The notes below the pieces were generated by a model that worked only from the letters and a program-made list of their open reading frames with translations, did no database searches and was not told where the DNA came from. This document shows, in pieces, positions 54,540 to 62,934 of a DNA stretch of 64,000 nt (its first letter is position 1; each line of letters starts with the position of its first letter). The stretch is from Microvirga ossetica (GTDB lineage Bacteria; Pseudomonadota; Alphaproteobacteria; Rhizobiales; Beijerinckiaceae), in NCBI RefSeq assembly GCF_002741015.1, contig NZ_CP016620.1:124001-188000 (forward strand). Reading direction: 5' to 3'. A program made the translations under genes and the position numbers.

Positions 54540-54719
54540 CGCACCGGGAGATGGAAACCGCGCGGGAGGCCGGTAAGGCGGCCGACGAGCGCTGGCACCT
54601 GCGCCGGGACGGCAGCCGCTTCTGGGCAACGGATCGATGATCCTGTTGGTCAGCGGCGACGGCTACCTCAAGGCGCTTATCAGAATTACGCAGGCGAGTT
54701 TCTCGCCTCTGTCATCATC
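54540..54719 (+). pseudogene. PAS sensor-protein fragment
   Basis: In another frame from the IS110 piece, the DNA reads EMETAREAGKAADERWHLRRDGSRFWAT and, after a further shift, GSMILLVSGDGYLKALIRIT. This is the PAS beta-hairpin region found in sensor kinases (ADERWHLRRDGSRFWA.G). It is a short broken remnant. Confidence 0.5.
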
Positions 54720-54816
54720 TGAGCGCCAGCACTGTCAGAGTGAACAGCCCCAAGAGGAACACCACTGCTGTAGCACTTAGGACCGCCAAGGGGATGCTGG
54801 GATGCCTATGGTTCAT
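54715..54816 (-). CDS. 33-residue single-membrane-span protein
   Basis: ATG 54816 with a strong GGAGGG six bases upstream. The product MNHRHPSIPLAVLSATAVVF continues LLGLFTLTVLALR, with one transmembrane helix and a short basic N-terminus. Size and ribosome site support a real small protein. Its 3' end overlaps the PAS remnant on the other strand. Confidence 0.6.
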   Translation of the reverse strand: MNHRHPSIPLAVLSATAVVFLLGLFTLTVLALR

Positions 54817-55488
54817 GAAATGCCCTCCGGGGCTTGATCCGTCGCACCTTGGGACCGGCAGCATCTCTGCCGCTCCCTCAGCAGCCGCGCTTTCAGCAAC
54901 GTTCAGGAGGTCCGGACTCGAGGCCCACTCTATCAGCCGTGAAGCTGCCGTCCTACGTGTGTCGACCGTGTATCGACGCAGATGTGCGTCACTGTAGATC
55001 CCTGTTCCTGAATGGATACCAAACACGTTGGAGGGGTTGGGCCTGTGTAGGCAATGGCGCGGTGGAACCGGAAGCCTCACTGGAAGGAGAGCCCAGGGAC
55101 ATGGCCATGCCCGTCTTTGCACCAAACGCGACCTGCTGCCCGTGTGCTTACTGAGCTATGGGTCAAGCTGACTTGGCCTGTGCAAGCGGATGGCGAGCTT
55201 CGTCCCCCAGCTTCTCAACGGAGCGTCACCCCTGGAAGCCGGCTTATCTTGTTTCAGGCTATTGGTCCAAGCAGGATTTGACTGTCAGAGCACATCAGGG
55301 ACGACGGTTGCAACCGATTGCGCGTTTAAGCGCTGCTATGAGATCCCTGATCGCCTCATCGCACAATGGTGAGGGCGTCAGGTCGAAATCGCGAGAACGC
55401 ACCAGGGTCCGGGAGAGTTATCAATGGCATACGTCACTGCGAATGGATTGGTGAATTCCGCGTCACAGGTAAGCAAGGTTGAGCGATT
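54817..55488. other. About 670 bases without a supported gene
   Basis: Several short frames occur; the longest with some protein character is 55190-55372 (MASFVPQLLNGASPLEAGLS), but it has no clear ribosome site. The right part should carry the promoter of the receiver gene. Confidence 0.4.
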
Positions 55489-55857
55489 ATGGCCAGTGGC
55501 TCGCCACAGCGGGTCCTCCTCGTCGAGGATGAGCCGGCGATCATCGAACTGATCACCGAGATGCTGGAAGACCTATCCTTCAAGGTGGCCGCCACCGCCT
55601 CTCGCCTTGACGACGCGATTGCCTTGGCGCGGGAGATCGATGTCGAGCTTGCCATCCTCGATGTCAGGCTACAGGGTCAGCAAAGTGAACCGGTGGCGCG
55701 GATTCTGCAAGCCAGGGATATTCCATTCATCTTCGCGACCGGTTATCGGACCTCCGAAATCGACCAGGAGTTCCAGGCCGTCCCTGCATTGCCGAAGCCC
55801 TTTCAGACTGCCGATCTTGCTGGCGCGATCAAGTCGGCCCTGAAGCGTGGCTCATGA
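55489..55857 (+). CDS. Single-domain response regulator (receiver)
   Basis: 122 residues. VLLVEDEPAIIELITEML (acidic pair), ELAILDVRLQGQQ (phosphoacceptor Asp at about 58), FIFATGYRTSEI (Thr) and LPKPFQTADL (Lys) are all conserved. No output domain. This subtype is often called CheY-like and cooperates with HWE kinases in Rhizobiales. Confidence 0.88.
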   Translation: MASGSPQRVLLVEDEPAIIELITEMLEDLSFKVAATASRLDDAIALAREIDVELAILDVRLQGQQSEPVARILQARDIPFIFATGYRTSEIDQEFQAVPALPKPFQTADLAGAIKSALKRGS

Positions 55858-56075
55858 TTGGGCCTTACCGATTGCTGGAATACCCCACACGCTCAGCACT
55901 CTGCTGCATACTTGCGGCTGCTGACGAACAGCGCGAGTCCGACCGAGCGCAGGCTTGCCAAGCTGAACAGAATGCGCAGGGTGTGCTACCACGTCAAGCG
56001 CTGCGCGTGCGCCGTCCAGACCTGAGCGGGCTGCTGGAAATCGGCAGCGATGGCACCAGTCAATCGCAGTGATCC

Positions 56076-56483
56076 TCAGGAGTTGAGAGCAGGAGCAGAT
56101 GGCACCTGCCCAGGCAGTGCGATGAGAATCTTGAGCACGATCTTCAGCAGGTCATCATGGCTTATGGGCTTCTTGAGGCACAGCACTTTCGGAAGCTCGG
56201 TTGGGACGCCCTGGGTCAGACGGTATCCGGAATAGATCACGAACGGAATGCCGCGTCCGTCGAGTTCCTTCGCAAGCTCCCTGGCAGATCGGTCATCGAG
56301 AGAGAAAGCGACAATGGCAATGTCAGGAGTATTGGTTTCCAGCCACGCGCGCGCGTGGCCAACGGAGCCCACAGCCTGCACGGCAATGCCCGCTCGCTCA
56401 AGGAACGTCTCGATCGATGTGGCGCTCAAGGTCTGATCTTCGACAATGAGGCAGCAGGGTCGCTCGAGTACTTTCTCGTTCAT
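56076..56483 (-). CDS. Degenerate receiver-domain protein (pseudo-receiver)
   Basis: 135 residues with the CheY fold: CLIVEDQTLSATSIETFLERAG at the N-terminus, IPFVIYSGYRL and LCLKKPISHDDLL (Lys). The phosphoacceptor position reads DIAIVAFSLDD, so the Asp is replaced by Ala and phosphorylation there is unlikely. It starts with ATGA overlap to a short frame upstream. It may act as a phosphorylation-independent adaptor. Confidence 0.8.
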   Translation of the reverse strand: MNEKVLERPCCLIVEDQTLSATSIETFLERAGIAVQAVGSVGHARAWLETNTPDIAIVAFSLDDRSARELAKELDGRGIPFVIYSGYRLTQGVPTELPKVLCLKKPISHDDLLKIVLKILIALPGQVPSAPALNS

Positions 56484-56620
56484 GAAAACATCGCAATGGA
56501 CAGCAGAGTGGTAAGGCTCGCTCCAGAACTCCTGAGCTTCATCAGGATGGCCCGCACATGGGCTCTGATCTCGCTATCGGATGCACAGCTCCGACGGCCG
56601 GTATCTGGTTCCGCGGCCAT
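56480..56620 (-). CDS. Possible small ORF coupled to the pseudo-receiver
   Basis: 46 residues (MAAEPDTGRRSCASDSEIRA, HVRAILMKLRSSGASLTTLL). Its stop overlaps the receiver start (ATGA), the only strong argument for it. No ribosome site is evident and no family was recognised. Confidence 0.3.
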   Translation of the reverse strand: MAAEPDTGRRSCASDSEIRAHVRAILMKLRSSGASLTTLLSIAMFS

Positions 56621-56956
56621 ATGGAACAAATGGAATCCATGACGCCTGACGGCCTGGGAAGCTGCGTTCACGCGAAAGCCAGAGGGCAGAGGGTCACTTG
56701 GATCGAGCAGACCTGCAAAGAGCCATTCATGCCCCGACAGAAAGCCTGGCACGGGACGGTCCAATGGCACGGCGCAGACCAGACTTGCGCATCGTAAGTT
56801 GCGGAACAGGTTGTAGCTGCAATCGAGTTTCGCGTTCCCGGGAGCGCAGCTGCCCTGCGTTCCTGGTCGATCGAATAATGCCCGTCTCATGCCCGAACCA
56901 TTGAGAGTGCCTCCGACCAGCCGGATCGTCGCATCCCTTCCTAAGACAGTCAGTTA
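56621..56956. other. Intergenic stretch, no gene supported
   Basis: Open frames continue on the minus strand from the small ORF to 56890 but have no family features or start signals. Confidence 0.4.
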
Positions 56957-56985
56957 GGCGGCCCGGCCCAGTGGGCTGGGCCGCC
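56957..56985 (-). terminator. GC-rich terminator of the DUF2382 gene
   Basis: Stem GGCGGCCC/GGGCCGCC with an inner GCCCA/TGGGC pairing, about eight bases beyond the stop of the minus-strand gene at 56994. No long T-run. Confidence 0.6.
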
Positions 56986-56993
56986 CCTTCGGC

Positions 56994-57887
56994 TCAGCCG
57001 CGTCCGCGATCGTCGGTGGAGCTAATCGTGCCTGCCCGGGCATTCGGTACGCCACGCTCGTCCTCGACATCGACTTCGGTGCGGCGCACAGTGTCAGACA
57101 CCGTCTCGGTGCGCTCCCCGACGTCCTTGCGGATGACCAGTTCCTCCTTCACGCGCGTTTCCTTCGAAACAACCGCTTCCTCGGCACGCTCTTCGGCTTC
57201 GATCGTGCGTTCCTGGAACAGGTTCTCGTCGTCTGTCAGGGCTTGGTCGACGGGCCGCCGTTCGACATGAACATGCTCCTCGCGCAGGTTGACCTGTTCG
57301 CTAACAGGCGTCTCAACGACGTAGGAACGGACGCGCACGCGTCCTTGGTTCACCTGACGCTTGCCAACCCGCAATTGCTCCTCGGCAATCGGGATCACCT
57401 CGGTATCGTCAGTGCCTGCACGGGTATTGGCCCTCACGTCGGCTGCAGCTGCGGATGCGATTGTCTGCGTGTCGGTGCTCACGGAACCGGTCGAGCCTGC
57501 CGTGTAGCCGGTCCAGCCCTCGCTGCGCCAGGTGTTCTGACGCTCATCCATATCAACGGCACCATTGCGCTCCAGGAGATCCGCCACACGTTCGACCTGC
57601 GCCTCGTCCGTATTGACCGCGAGGGTTGCGCCGCCGCGGCTCATCCCCTCGGCATAAGAGTAGCGATCCTCGTCCGGCAGGAAGAAGTCGCTGAGAGAGG
57701 CCCAGAAGCCACCCTCGTCCTTCGTGCGGTCGTAGGATGAGCGCTGGTCCGTGCGTTGGTAGCCGGTCTCTGTTTCAGGAACCAAGCGGATCGCCGATCG
57801 GCTGATCCCTGCCTCGGTGAGAGCCTCCACCGCCTGCTGGGCATCGGAGCGGCTGTCGAAATGGGCGATGATCGTCTGCTGCGTCAT
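56994..57887 (-). CDS. YsnF/AvaK-domain (DUF2382) general stress protein
   Basis: 297 residues. N-terminal half: TIIAHFDSRSDAQQAVEALTEAGISRSAIRLVPE, GFWASLSDFFLPDEDRYSYAEGMSRGGATLAV. C-terminal DUF2382: IPIAEEQLRVGKRQVNQGRVRVRSYVVETPVSEQVNLREEHVHVERRPVDQ and ERTIEAEERAEEAVVSKETRVKEELVIRK. Same architecture as the gene at 52088, with a highly similar C-terminal half. It is the last gene before a terminator in the stress cluster. Confidence 0.87.
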   Translation of the reverse strand: MTQQTIIAHFDSRSDAQQAVEALTEAGISRSAIRLVPETETGYQRTDQRSSYDRTKDEGGFWASLSDFFLPDEDRYSYAEGMSRGGATLAVNTDEAQVERVADLLERNGAVDMDERQNTWRSEGWTGYTAGSTGSVSTDTQTIASAAAADVRANTRAGTDDTEVIPIAEEQLRVGKRQVNQGRVRVRSYVVETPVSEQVNLREEHVHVERRPVDQALTDDENLFQERTIEAEERAEEAVVSKETRVKEELVIRKDVGERTETVSDTVRRTEVDVEDERGVPNARAGTISSTDDRGRG

Positions 57888-57912
57888 GGTCGATCTCCAG
57901 GGGTTTGGACTG

Positions 57913-58953
57913 TTAGGAGCGTGGAGTGCGGCTGTCGGTTGGAGGGCCGGTCTTCGTCGGCTGTGCAGCAGTTCGGTTGACGATGGTGTTCGTGCTCGCG
58001 GGGCCTAAACCCATACGGGCCGTGATCGTCGGCTCGACGGCGCCCATGCGCCCGCCAAACCAAGCCGCGAGGGCGCCGAGGATCAAGCCGAGCGCTCCGA
58101 ACAACGCACCACGCGACACAGCCGAGGCCGCCGCGTCCGCCGCCTGCGTGGCCTGCTGCCTGGCCTGGTCGACACTCTGGCGGTATTGCTGCTCGTACTG
58201 CTGCACCTGCGTGCGGGCCTGCTCCACCGGGATGTTCTGTGCCCGAGCAAGCGCATCCGTCGCGCGGTTGCGGGCGTCCGCGGCCTGCTGCTGGTTGCCG
58301 GTCAAGGCTGCCCGCACAGCGGCCACAGCCGCATCACGCAAGGCCGCTGGATCATTGCCGCCGGTGGCGCCCCGAACTGACTGCTCGATGGCGGAGAACG
58401 GATCGGTGAGGCCCGTCAGGTTGGGCGCTGCCACTTGCGCCGCCGTCTGAGCCGTCGAGCCGACCGCCTGCGTGACGTTGCCGAGGGCGCTTGTCACGGT
58501 GCGGTAGGCACCGCCGAGAATACCGCCGACCGTGGTGGTCAGGAGGTAGAAGATCACGAGGGTGGTCAGCGCCCAAGCGGTCAGGCCGTGCCAGCCGGCC
58601 GTCGACTCCTTGGGCTTGCCGGCCAGCCGGCCTGCCGCATAGCCGCCGGCGAGCGAGGCGAGGATGCCGGCGAGGGCAAACCAGATACCAGCGCCGATCG
58701 AGAAGCTGGCGGCCGACGGATTTTCGCCGGCTCCGGCCGCGGGATCGAGAGTCGCGGCGCCGAAGCCGATGCCAAGCAAGTTGAGGATGAGTTGTGTCAC
58801 GAGGGCTACGACGACGCCTGCGAGCACTGCACCCCAGGACACCTTGTTCAGCATGATGGTGCGGGCGTCCTCAGCCGGGGTGACCGGGCTCATGTGCGGA
58901 GCATCGGTGTCGCCGCGGTTGCGCGGCGTGTCGGGATGATGGATGTCGGTCAT
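57913..58953 (-). CDS. Multi-span membrane protein with Gln/Ala-rich coiled segment
   Basis: 346 residues. Helices at about 40-65 (VSWGAVLAGVVVALVTQLILNLLGIGFGAA), 85-110, 125-150 and 290-312 (GALFGALGLILGALAAWFGGRMGA). Between them lies a long periplasmic or cytoplasmic Ala/Gln-rich helix (AALTGNQQQAADARNRATDALARAQ ... QYEQQYRQSVDQARQQATQAADAAASA). I recall such proteins next to CsbD and YsnF genes in Rhizobiales; function unknown. Confidence 0.75.
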   Translation of the reverse strand: MTDIHHPDTPRNRGDTDAPHMSPVTPAEDARTIMLNKVSWGAVLAGVVVALVTQLILNLLGIGFGAATLDPAAGAGENPSAASFSIGAGIWFALAGILASLAGGYAAGRLAGKPKESTAGWHGLTAWALTTLVIFYLLTTTVGGILGGAYRTVTSALGNVTQAVGSTAQTAAQVAAPNLTGLTDPFSAIEQSVRGATGGNDPAALRDAAVAAVRAALTGNQQQAADARNRATDALARAQNIPVEQARTQVQQYEQQYRQSVDQARQQATQAADAAASAVSRGALFGALGLILGALAAWFGGRMGAVEPTITARMGLGPASTNTIVNRTAAQPTKTGPPTDSRTPRS

Positions 58954-59036
58954 GTATGAGTCCTTCAGTGGGGCACGCAGGCACCCCGACGGATGCTCCA
59001 GACTGAGGTGCCTGCGGGGATGCCACGTGCGGTTCG

Positions 59037-59222
59037 TCAGCGGGACTTGAGGGTGTCGCGCACGCTGTCCTTTGCGCCGCCGACGGCGTTCTGTGCCCGG
59101 CCGGCCTTTTTCTCGACGGCGCCTTCGGCTTCGGTCTTCGTGTCACCCGTGACCTTGCCGATAGACTCCTTGACGGCGCCCTTGGCCTCTTTCGCGGCAC
59201 CTTTGATGCGGTCCTTGTCCAT
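59037..59222 (-). CDS. CsbD-family stress protein
   Basis: 61 residues from MDKDRIKGAAKEAKGAVKES at 59222, with GGAGG six bases before the ATG. The repeated Ala/Lys/Gly helix pattern (GKVTGDTKTEAEGAVEKKAGRAQNAVG) is CsbD. It is a small hydrophilic, probably disordered protein induced in general stress. Confidence 0.92.
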   Translation of the reverse strand: MDKDRIKGAAKEAKGAVKESIGKVTGDTKTEAEGAVEKKAGRAQNAVGGAKDSVRDTLKSR

Positions 59223-59312
59223 GATATCCTCCGGATTGCAGGTACAAGCGCAGCCCGGCACGCGGCCGTGCTGCCACGACCGCTAACCCCTTAAGATCAT
59301 TAAGGTTCAGAA

Positions 59313-60881
59313 TTATTTCGGCTGGTTATTTCTGACTAGTTGGCTTGGTTCTCTTGAACCCGTTTTTCGCCCGCGCGGCAGCTTTGCCGCGACACCATCG
59401 CTGCCGATGCCGCGTTCCCGCGCCCAGACGATCAGAGCGCTGCGCCGGTTGACCCCGATTTTCTGGTACAGCGAGGCGACGTGATTGCGCACCGTGTTGC
59501 GGGCGAGCTTGAGCTCGGTTGCAATCTCGGCATCGCTCTTGCCCTGGCAGACGAGGGCCAGTACCTCGCGCTCCCGCGCCGTCAGGTCGGCCATGCTGGC
59601 GGCGGCCTGGGCCGGCGACTGACCCGGCCGGGGCGGATGGCGAAGGGCAGCAAGCTTCTCGACCACGCCACGGCTGAACCAGGACGCGTCCGCCATCACC
59701 GCCTCGATCGCTTTGACGAGGTCCTCCTCCGAGCGCCGACGCGCGGTGATGTCCTGGAAGCAGCACAGGATGCACGCCCGATCGCTCAGGGTGATGGTGT
59801 CGGCCGAGATGAGGCACTCGATGTCATCACCGCCCTTCACCCGCAAGCGGGCCTCGAAGTCCCTGACGGTGCCTTTCCGGCGGAGTTCCGTCTCAAAGCG
59901 CTGCCGTTCCGCATCGTCGGCCCAGAGGCCGAGGTCATGGGCCGGACGGCCGACCACGTCCTGCGCCTCGTAGCCCAGCACCTTGCTGAAAGCCTCGTTG
60001 ACCTCGATCAGCCGTTGATCGTCGGCCGAGGCAATAGTGGTGGGCACGGGGGCCAAGCGAAACGCCTTGGCGAACCGCTCCTCGGAATGACGCAGCGCCG
60101 TCTCGGCCTTCCGCCGCGGCTCCAAGTCAGCGAAAGTGAACAGCATGCAAGGTTCGTCACCGACCTCGATCGGCTGGCCCGCCACCACCACCTGGCGTCC
60201 TCCTGGGTCACTCGGAACAGTGAGGCACGCTTCCATCTGCGAGATGGTCGCGCCTGAGCGCAACCGCTCGAGCGCAAGCTCCCTGCGCTCGGCGCGTTCG
60301 AGCACATCGATCTCGTAGACGGTGTGGCCGAGCACGTCCTCGCGCTTATATCCGGTGAGTTGCAGGAAGCCCTCGTTGACCTTGATGAAGCGCAGGTCCG
60401 TGAGGCGACAGATGACGGCTGGGGCAGGGTTGGCCCCGAAGGTGCGCTCGAAGCGGTTCTCGGCCTCCACTTGCCCGCTGACGTCATGGACGATAAGCAC
60501 AAGACAGTCTGGATCGCCGTGTTGATCGGTGATGACGAGGCTGCGGATGCGGTGTGCCCAGTCCCGATCAGGGTTGTCCTTGTGGGCCACCACGACCACA
60601 ACATCGTCGAAGACCTCGCCCGCGATGACTCGTTCGATGGGATAGCGGTCGGGATAGAGCGGCCGGTTGTTGCGGTAGTGCAGAACGAAGTTGCCCTGAT
60701 ACTCGTCGACAGTCCGGCCGAGCGCATCGAGACTCGTGACGCCATGCATCTCCAGCGCTGCCTGATTGGCGTAGGTGATGGTCTGGTCCGGTTCGACCAG
60801 GATCACGCCTTCGGTCAGGCCGGCGATGATCTGTTCCAGCTGCGATCGGTCAGGAGCCTGATTGTCCACGGTGTTGTCCAT
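59313..60881 (-). CDS. Triple-PAS, LuxR-type HTH regulator
   Basis: About 522 residues from ATG 60881; a TTG at 60938 overlapping the upstream stop (TTGA) would add 19 residues and cannot be excluded. PAS domains at about 15-135, 140-255 and 265-385 (VILVEPDQTITYANQAALEMHGV; DLRFIKVNEGFLQLTGY; RLIEVNEAFSKVLGY). C-terminal LuxR/GerE HTH about 440-500 (LTAREREVLALVCQGKSDAEIATELKLARNTVRNHVASLYQKIGVNRRSALI). Cytoplasmic one-component sensor-regulator; ligand unknown. Confidence 0.88.
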   Translation of the reverse strand: MDNTVDNQAPDRSQLEQIIAGLTEGVILVEPDQTITYANQAALEMHGVTSLDALGRTVDEYQGNFVLHYRNNRPLYPDRYPIERVIAGEVFDDVVVVVAHKDNPDRDWAHRIRSLVITDQHGDPDCLVLIVHDVSGQVEAENRFERTFGANPAPAVICRLTDLRFIKVNEGFLQLTGYKREDVLGHTVYEIDVLERAERRELALERLRSGATISQMEACLTVPSDPGGRQVVVAGQPIEVGDEPCMLFTFADLEPRRKAETALRHSEERFAKAFRLAPVPTTIASADDQRLIEVNEAFSKVLGYEAQDVVGRPAHDLGLWADDAERQRFETELRRKGTVRDFEARLRVKGGDDIECLISADTITLSDRACILCCFQDITARRRSEEDLVKAIEAVMADASWFSRGVVEKLAALRHPPRPGQSPAQAAASMADLTAREREVLALVCQGKSDAEIATELKLARNTVRNHVASLYQKIGVNRRSALIVWARERGIGSDGVAAKLPRGRKTGSREPSQLVRNNQPK

Positions 60882-60934
60882 CTGTTTGTAAGCTGGACCG
60901 ACCGTATGCGCGACAGCCCAGCGTGCCTTACCGA

Positions 60935-61540
60935 TCAAACCCAGCGGGAGGAGACTTCCTGATCTGTCGGCAGGCGACCGTCGGGCGTAAACTGGTCAAC
61001 CGCATCAGGCAGTTCCTCTGAGAGCTCCGACAAGAGTTGCTGACGCGGCATTCCGGTCTTTTGCTCCAGCTCGTCGAGCGTGTCGGGCCCGAGCGCCTGG
61101 GACAGGTCGTCCGGTCCGAGACGCTGGTTCTGGCCTGTGTTGACCCACGAATCCACGTGATCGCCATAGCCGTTCTGACGGAACTGATCAAGCAGGCCAC
61201 CCAGTCCACCCCCAGAGCCGCCGCCTCCGCCGAGCAGCGCACCCAGCAAGCCACCCAGCCCTCCAGGGAGCGCGCCGTCAAGACCACCAGGCATCTCACC
61301 GCCGAGACCTCCATTCCGGCCTCCGAGCATGCCGCCAAGGCCTCCCTGACCACCCAGGATGTCCCCGAGCCCGCCGCCCATGCCGCCACCCTGCTGCCCG
61401 GACCGATGCTGCTGGAAGGCCTTGGCCGCCAGGAGCATCATCAGCGCCTTGACGATCGGCGAGGTCGCCCCGTAGCGTCCCTGTGCCGAGGCGCCTCCGG
61501 CTCCCATCATGTTGCCCAGAATTGAATCAAGCAGTCCCAT
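60935..61540 (-). CDS. YidB-like (DUF937) protein
   Basis: 201 residues. N-terminal MGLLDSILGNMMGAGGASAQ, a central Gly-rich low-complexity segment of about 75 residues (GGGLGDILGGQGGLGGMLGG), and a C-terminal YidB core GLLDQFRQNGYGDHVDSWVNTGQNQRLGPDDLSQALGPDTLDELEQKTGM. Function unknown; frequent in stress clusters. Its stop overlaps a possible TTG start of the PAS-LuxR gene. Confidence 0.88.
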   Translation of the reverse strand: MGLLDSILGNMMGAGGASAQGRYGATSPIVKALMMLLAAKAFQQHRSGQQGGGMGGGLGDILGGQGGLGGMLGGRNGGLGGEMPGGLDGALPGGLGGLLGALLGGGGGSGGGLGGLLDQFRQNGYGDHVDSWVNTGQNQRLGPDDLSQALGPDTLDELEQKTGMPRQQLLSELSEELPDAVDQFTPDGRLPTDQEVSSRWV

Positions 61541-61663
61541 CGTTTACTCCGTCGGTGTTGACGAGGAAGCCAACGGCCGGAGCCGAGGATAGTTGCCCGA
61601 CCGCCGAAGGACAGGAACTCGCGTGGCGGGCACCCGTTGGTCCTCGCCTAACAGAGAGCAGCC

Positions 61664-62116
61664 ATGGCCGACCCAGCCCATGCCTCGAGCGCGCCACCGG
61701 ACGATGATGAACCTGTGCCCGGTTTGGACGATGCGTCCAGAAGCGGGGTCTGCACTGTATCCGAGGAGGTCATTCCGCTCGTCGAGGAGACCGCCACCGT
61801 CAGCACGCGGCAGGCCGTCACTGGACGCGTGCGCGTGCGGATTACCGACACCATCGAGGAGCTCGCGCATGCGGAAGTGCTGCAGGAGACTGTGGAAGTG
61901 ACCCGTGTGCCCGTCGACAAGGTCGTCGAGATTGCACCCGAGATCAGAACCGAGGGCGATGTGACCATCGTGCCAGTGCTCGAGGAGGAGCTGCACATCC
62001 GACGCCGTGTCAAGTCAGAGGCCGTCGAGGTGCCGGTTACCCTGCGCAAGCAGCGCGCCATCGTGGAGCGGCTTGTTCCCGATGCGCCAGAGCCTGACGG
62101 ACATACAACTTCATGA
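61664..62116 (+). CDS. DUF2382 domain protein (short form)
   Basis: 150 residues, essentially only the DUF2382/YsnF domain: VIPLVEETATVSTRQAVTGRVRVRITDTIEE, QETVEVTRVPVDKVVEIAPEIRTEGDVTIVPVLEEELHIRRRVKSEAVEVPVTLRKQRAIVERL. It lacks the N-terminal stress domain, which is encoded by the coupled downstream frame. Its TGA overlaps the next ATG (ATGA). Confidence 0.85.
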   Translation: MADPAHASSAPPDDDEPVPGLDDASRSGVCTVSEEVIPLVEETATVSTRQAVTGRVRVRITDTIEELAHAEVLQETVEVTRVPVDKVVEIAPEIRTEGDVTIVPVLEEELHIRRRVKSEAVEVPVTLRKQRAIVERLVPDAPEPDGHTTS

Positions 62117-62400
62117 GCTCCAGAACGATGACGCGTTCTTCAAGCCGAATACTCGTGACGGCTTCTTCCACCGCCGCACCGATGCAGAGGAGGCCATCGG
62201 CCGCCTCGCGGCTGCTGGCATCACGCAAGGCTGCATCCGCCTTACTGTGGGAGATGGCGAGCGCGGCCTGCGACCCGCCGGAGGCACGGGCCCGCTGCCT
62301 TTCCCCGAGGCGAGCGCCAGGCTGTGGGAATCCTTGCGCCACCTGTCCCGAGATGAGATACAATCGGAGCATGTTGTGTTTGAGGGATCCCGGTCTCCCA
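62113..62400 (+). pseudogene. General stress protein N-terminal domain, frameshifted
   Basis: ATG 62113 gives MSSRTMTRSSSRILVTA, and the family continuation FFHRRTDAEEAIGRLAAAGITQGCIRLTVGD is one frame off; a lost T near 62160 explains it (GCTTCTTCC for GCTTTCTTCC). It parallels residues 1-50 of the protein at 52088 (MVTALFDRRSDAENAIGRL). Downstream the frame deteriorates, and the end is uncertain. Confidence 0.65.
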
Positions 62401-62487
62401 GTAGCGTTTGGTTGTCGACATTCGGGACGCACGATGTTGCCGTGGAACTCGCGTGGTGCGACAAACCCGCTCTGGGCCGGGACGATC

Positions 62488-62934
62488 TCACCGGCCGGTC
62501 AGTGTTGCGCCTCTGGTTGAGACTTGACGCTCTCTCCTGTCCAGCAATGTCCCATAAAGGGACCCGAGCACGGCTCCGAAGAGAAGATGGAGCAGGACGG
62601 GTTCGAGGCTGGGCTGGGGGAGAGCAATCGGATCGGCGGCCCACGTCACGAAGAGCATCAGGAGCCAAGCGAGCATGCCGAATGTCACGCCCTTGAACCA
62701 GAAGGGCGAGGGCAGGACCGGGCTCACCACCGCAAAAACTGGCCCCCACAGGAATGTGCCCACGGCGAAATGCACCACCCAACCGAGCCCGGGCGGCGAG
62801 AGCATGATCCCGCTTGCGACGCGGACCGGATCGGGCGCCGGGAGGACGCCAATCAAGCTGCCGAGGAAAACGGTGGCTGAGACCACCGCTGCGGCGACGA
62901 GCCCTGCGATGATGCCCTTGCCGATGTTGATCAT
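62488..62934 (-). CDS. Small membrane protein, four helices
   Basis: 148 residues from MINIGKGIIAGLVAAAVVSA at 62934 with GGAGG four bases upstream. Helices at about 5-28, 48-75, 82-105 and 118-140 (LHLLFGAVLGSLYGTLLDRR). It resembles DUF6789-type proteins of Alphaproteobacteria; function unknown. Confidence 0.7.
   Translation of the reverse strand: MINIGKGIIAGLVAAAVVSATVFLGSLIGVLPAPDPVRVASGIMLSPPGLGWVVHFAVGTFLWGPVFAVVSPVLPSPFWFKGVTFGMLAWLLMLFVTWAADPIALPQPSLEPVLLHLLFGAVLGSLYGTLLDRRERQVSTRGATLTGR

Noticed and set aside
55190..55372. 60-codon plus-strand frame
   Set aside because: Protein-like composition but no ribosome site and no family match.
57243..57740. Plus-strand frame of 165 codons opposite the DUF2382 gene
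   Set aside because: Antisense shadow of strongly biased coding sequence.
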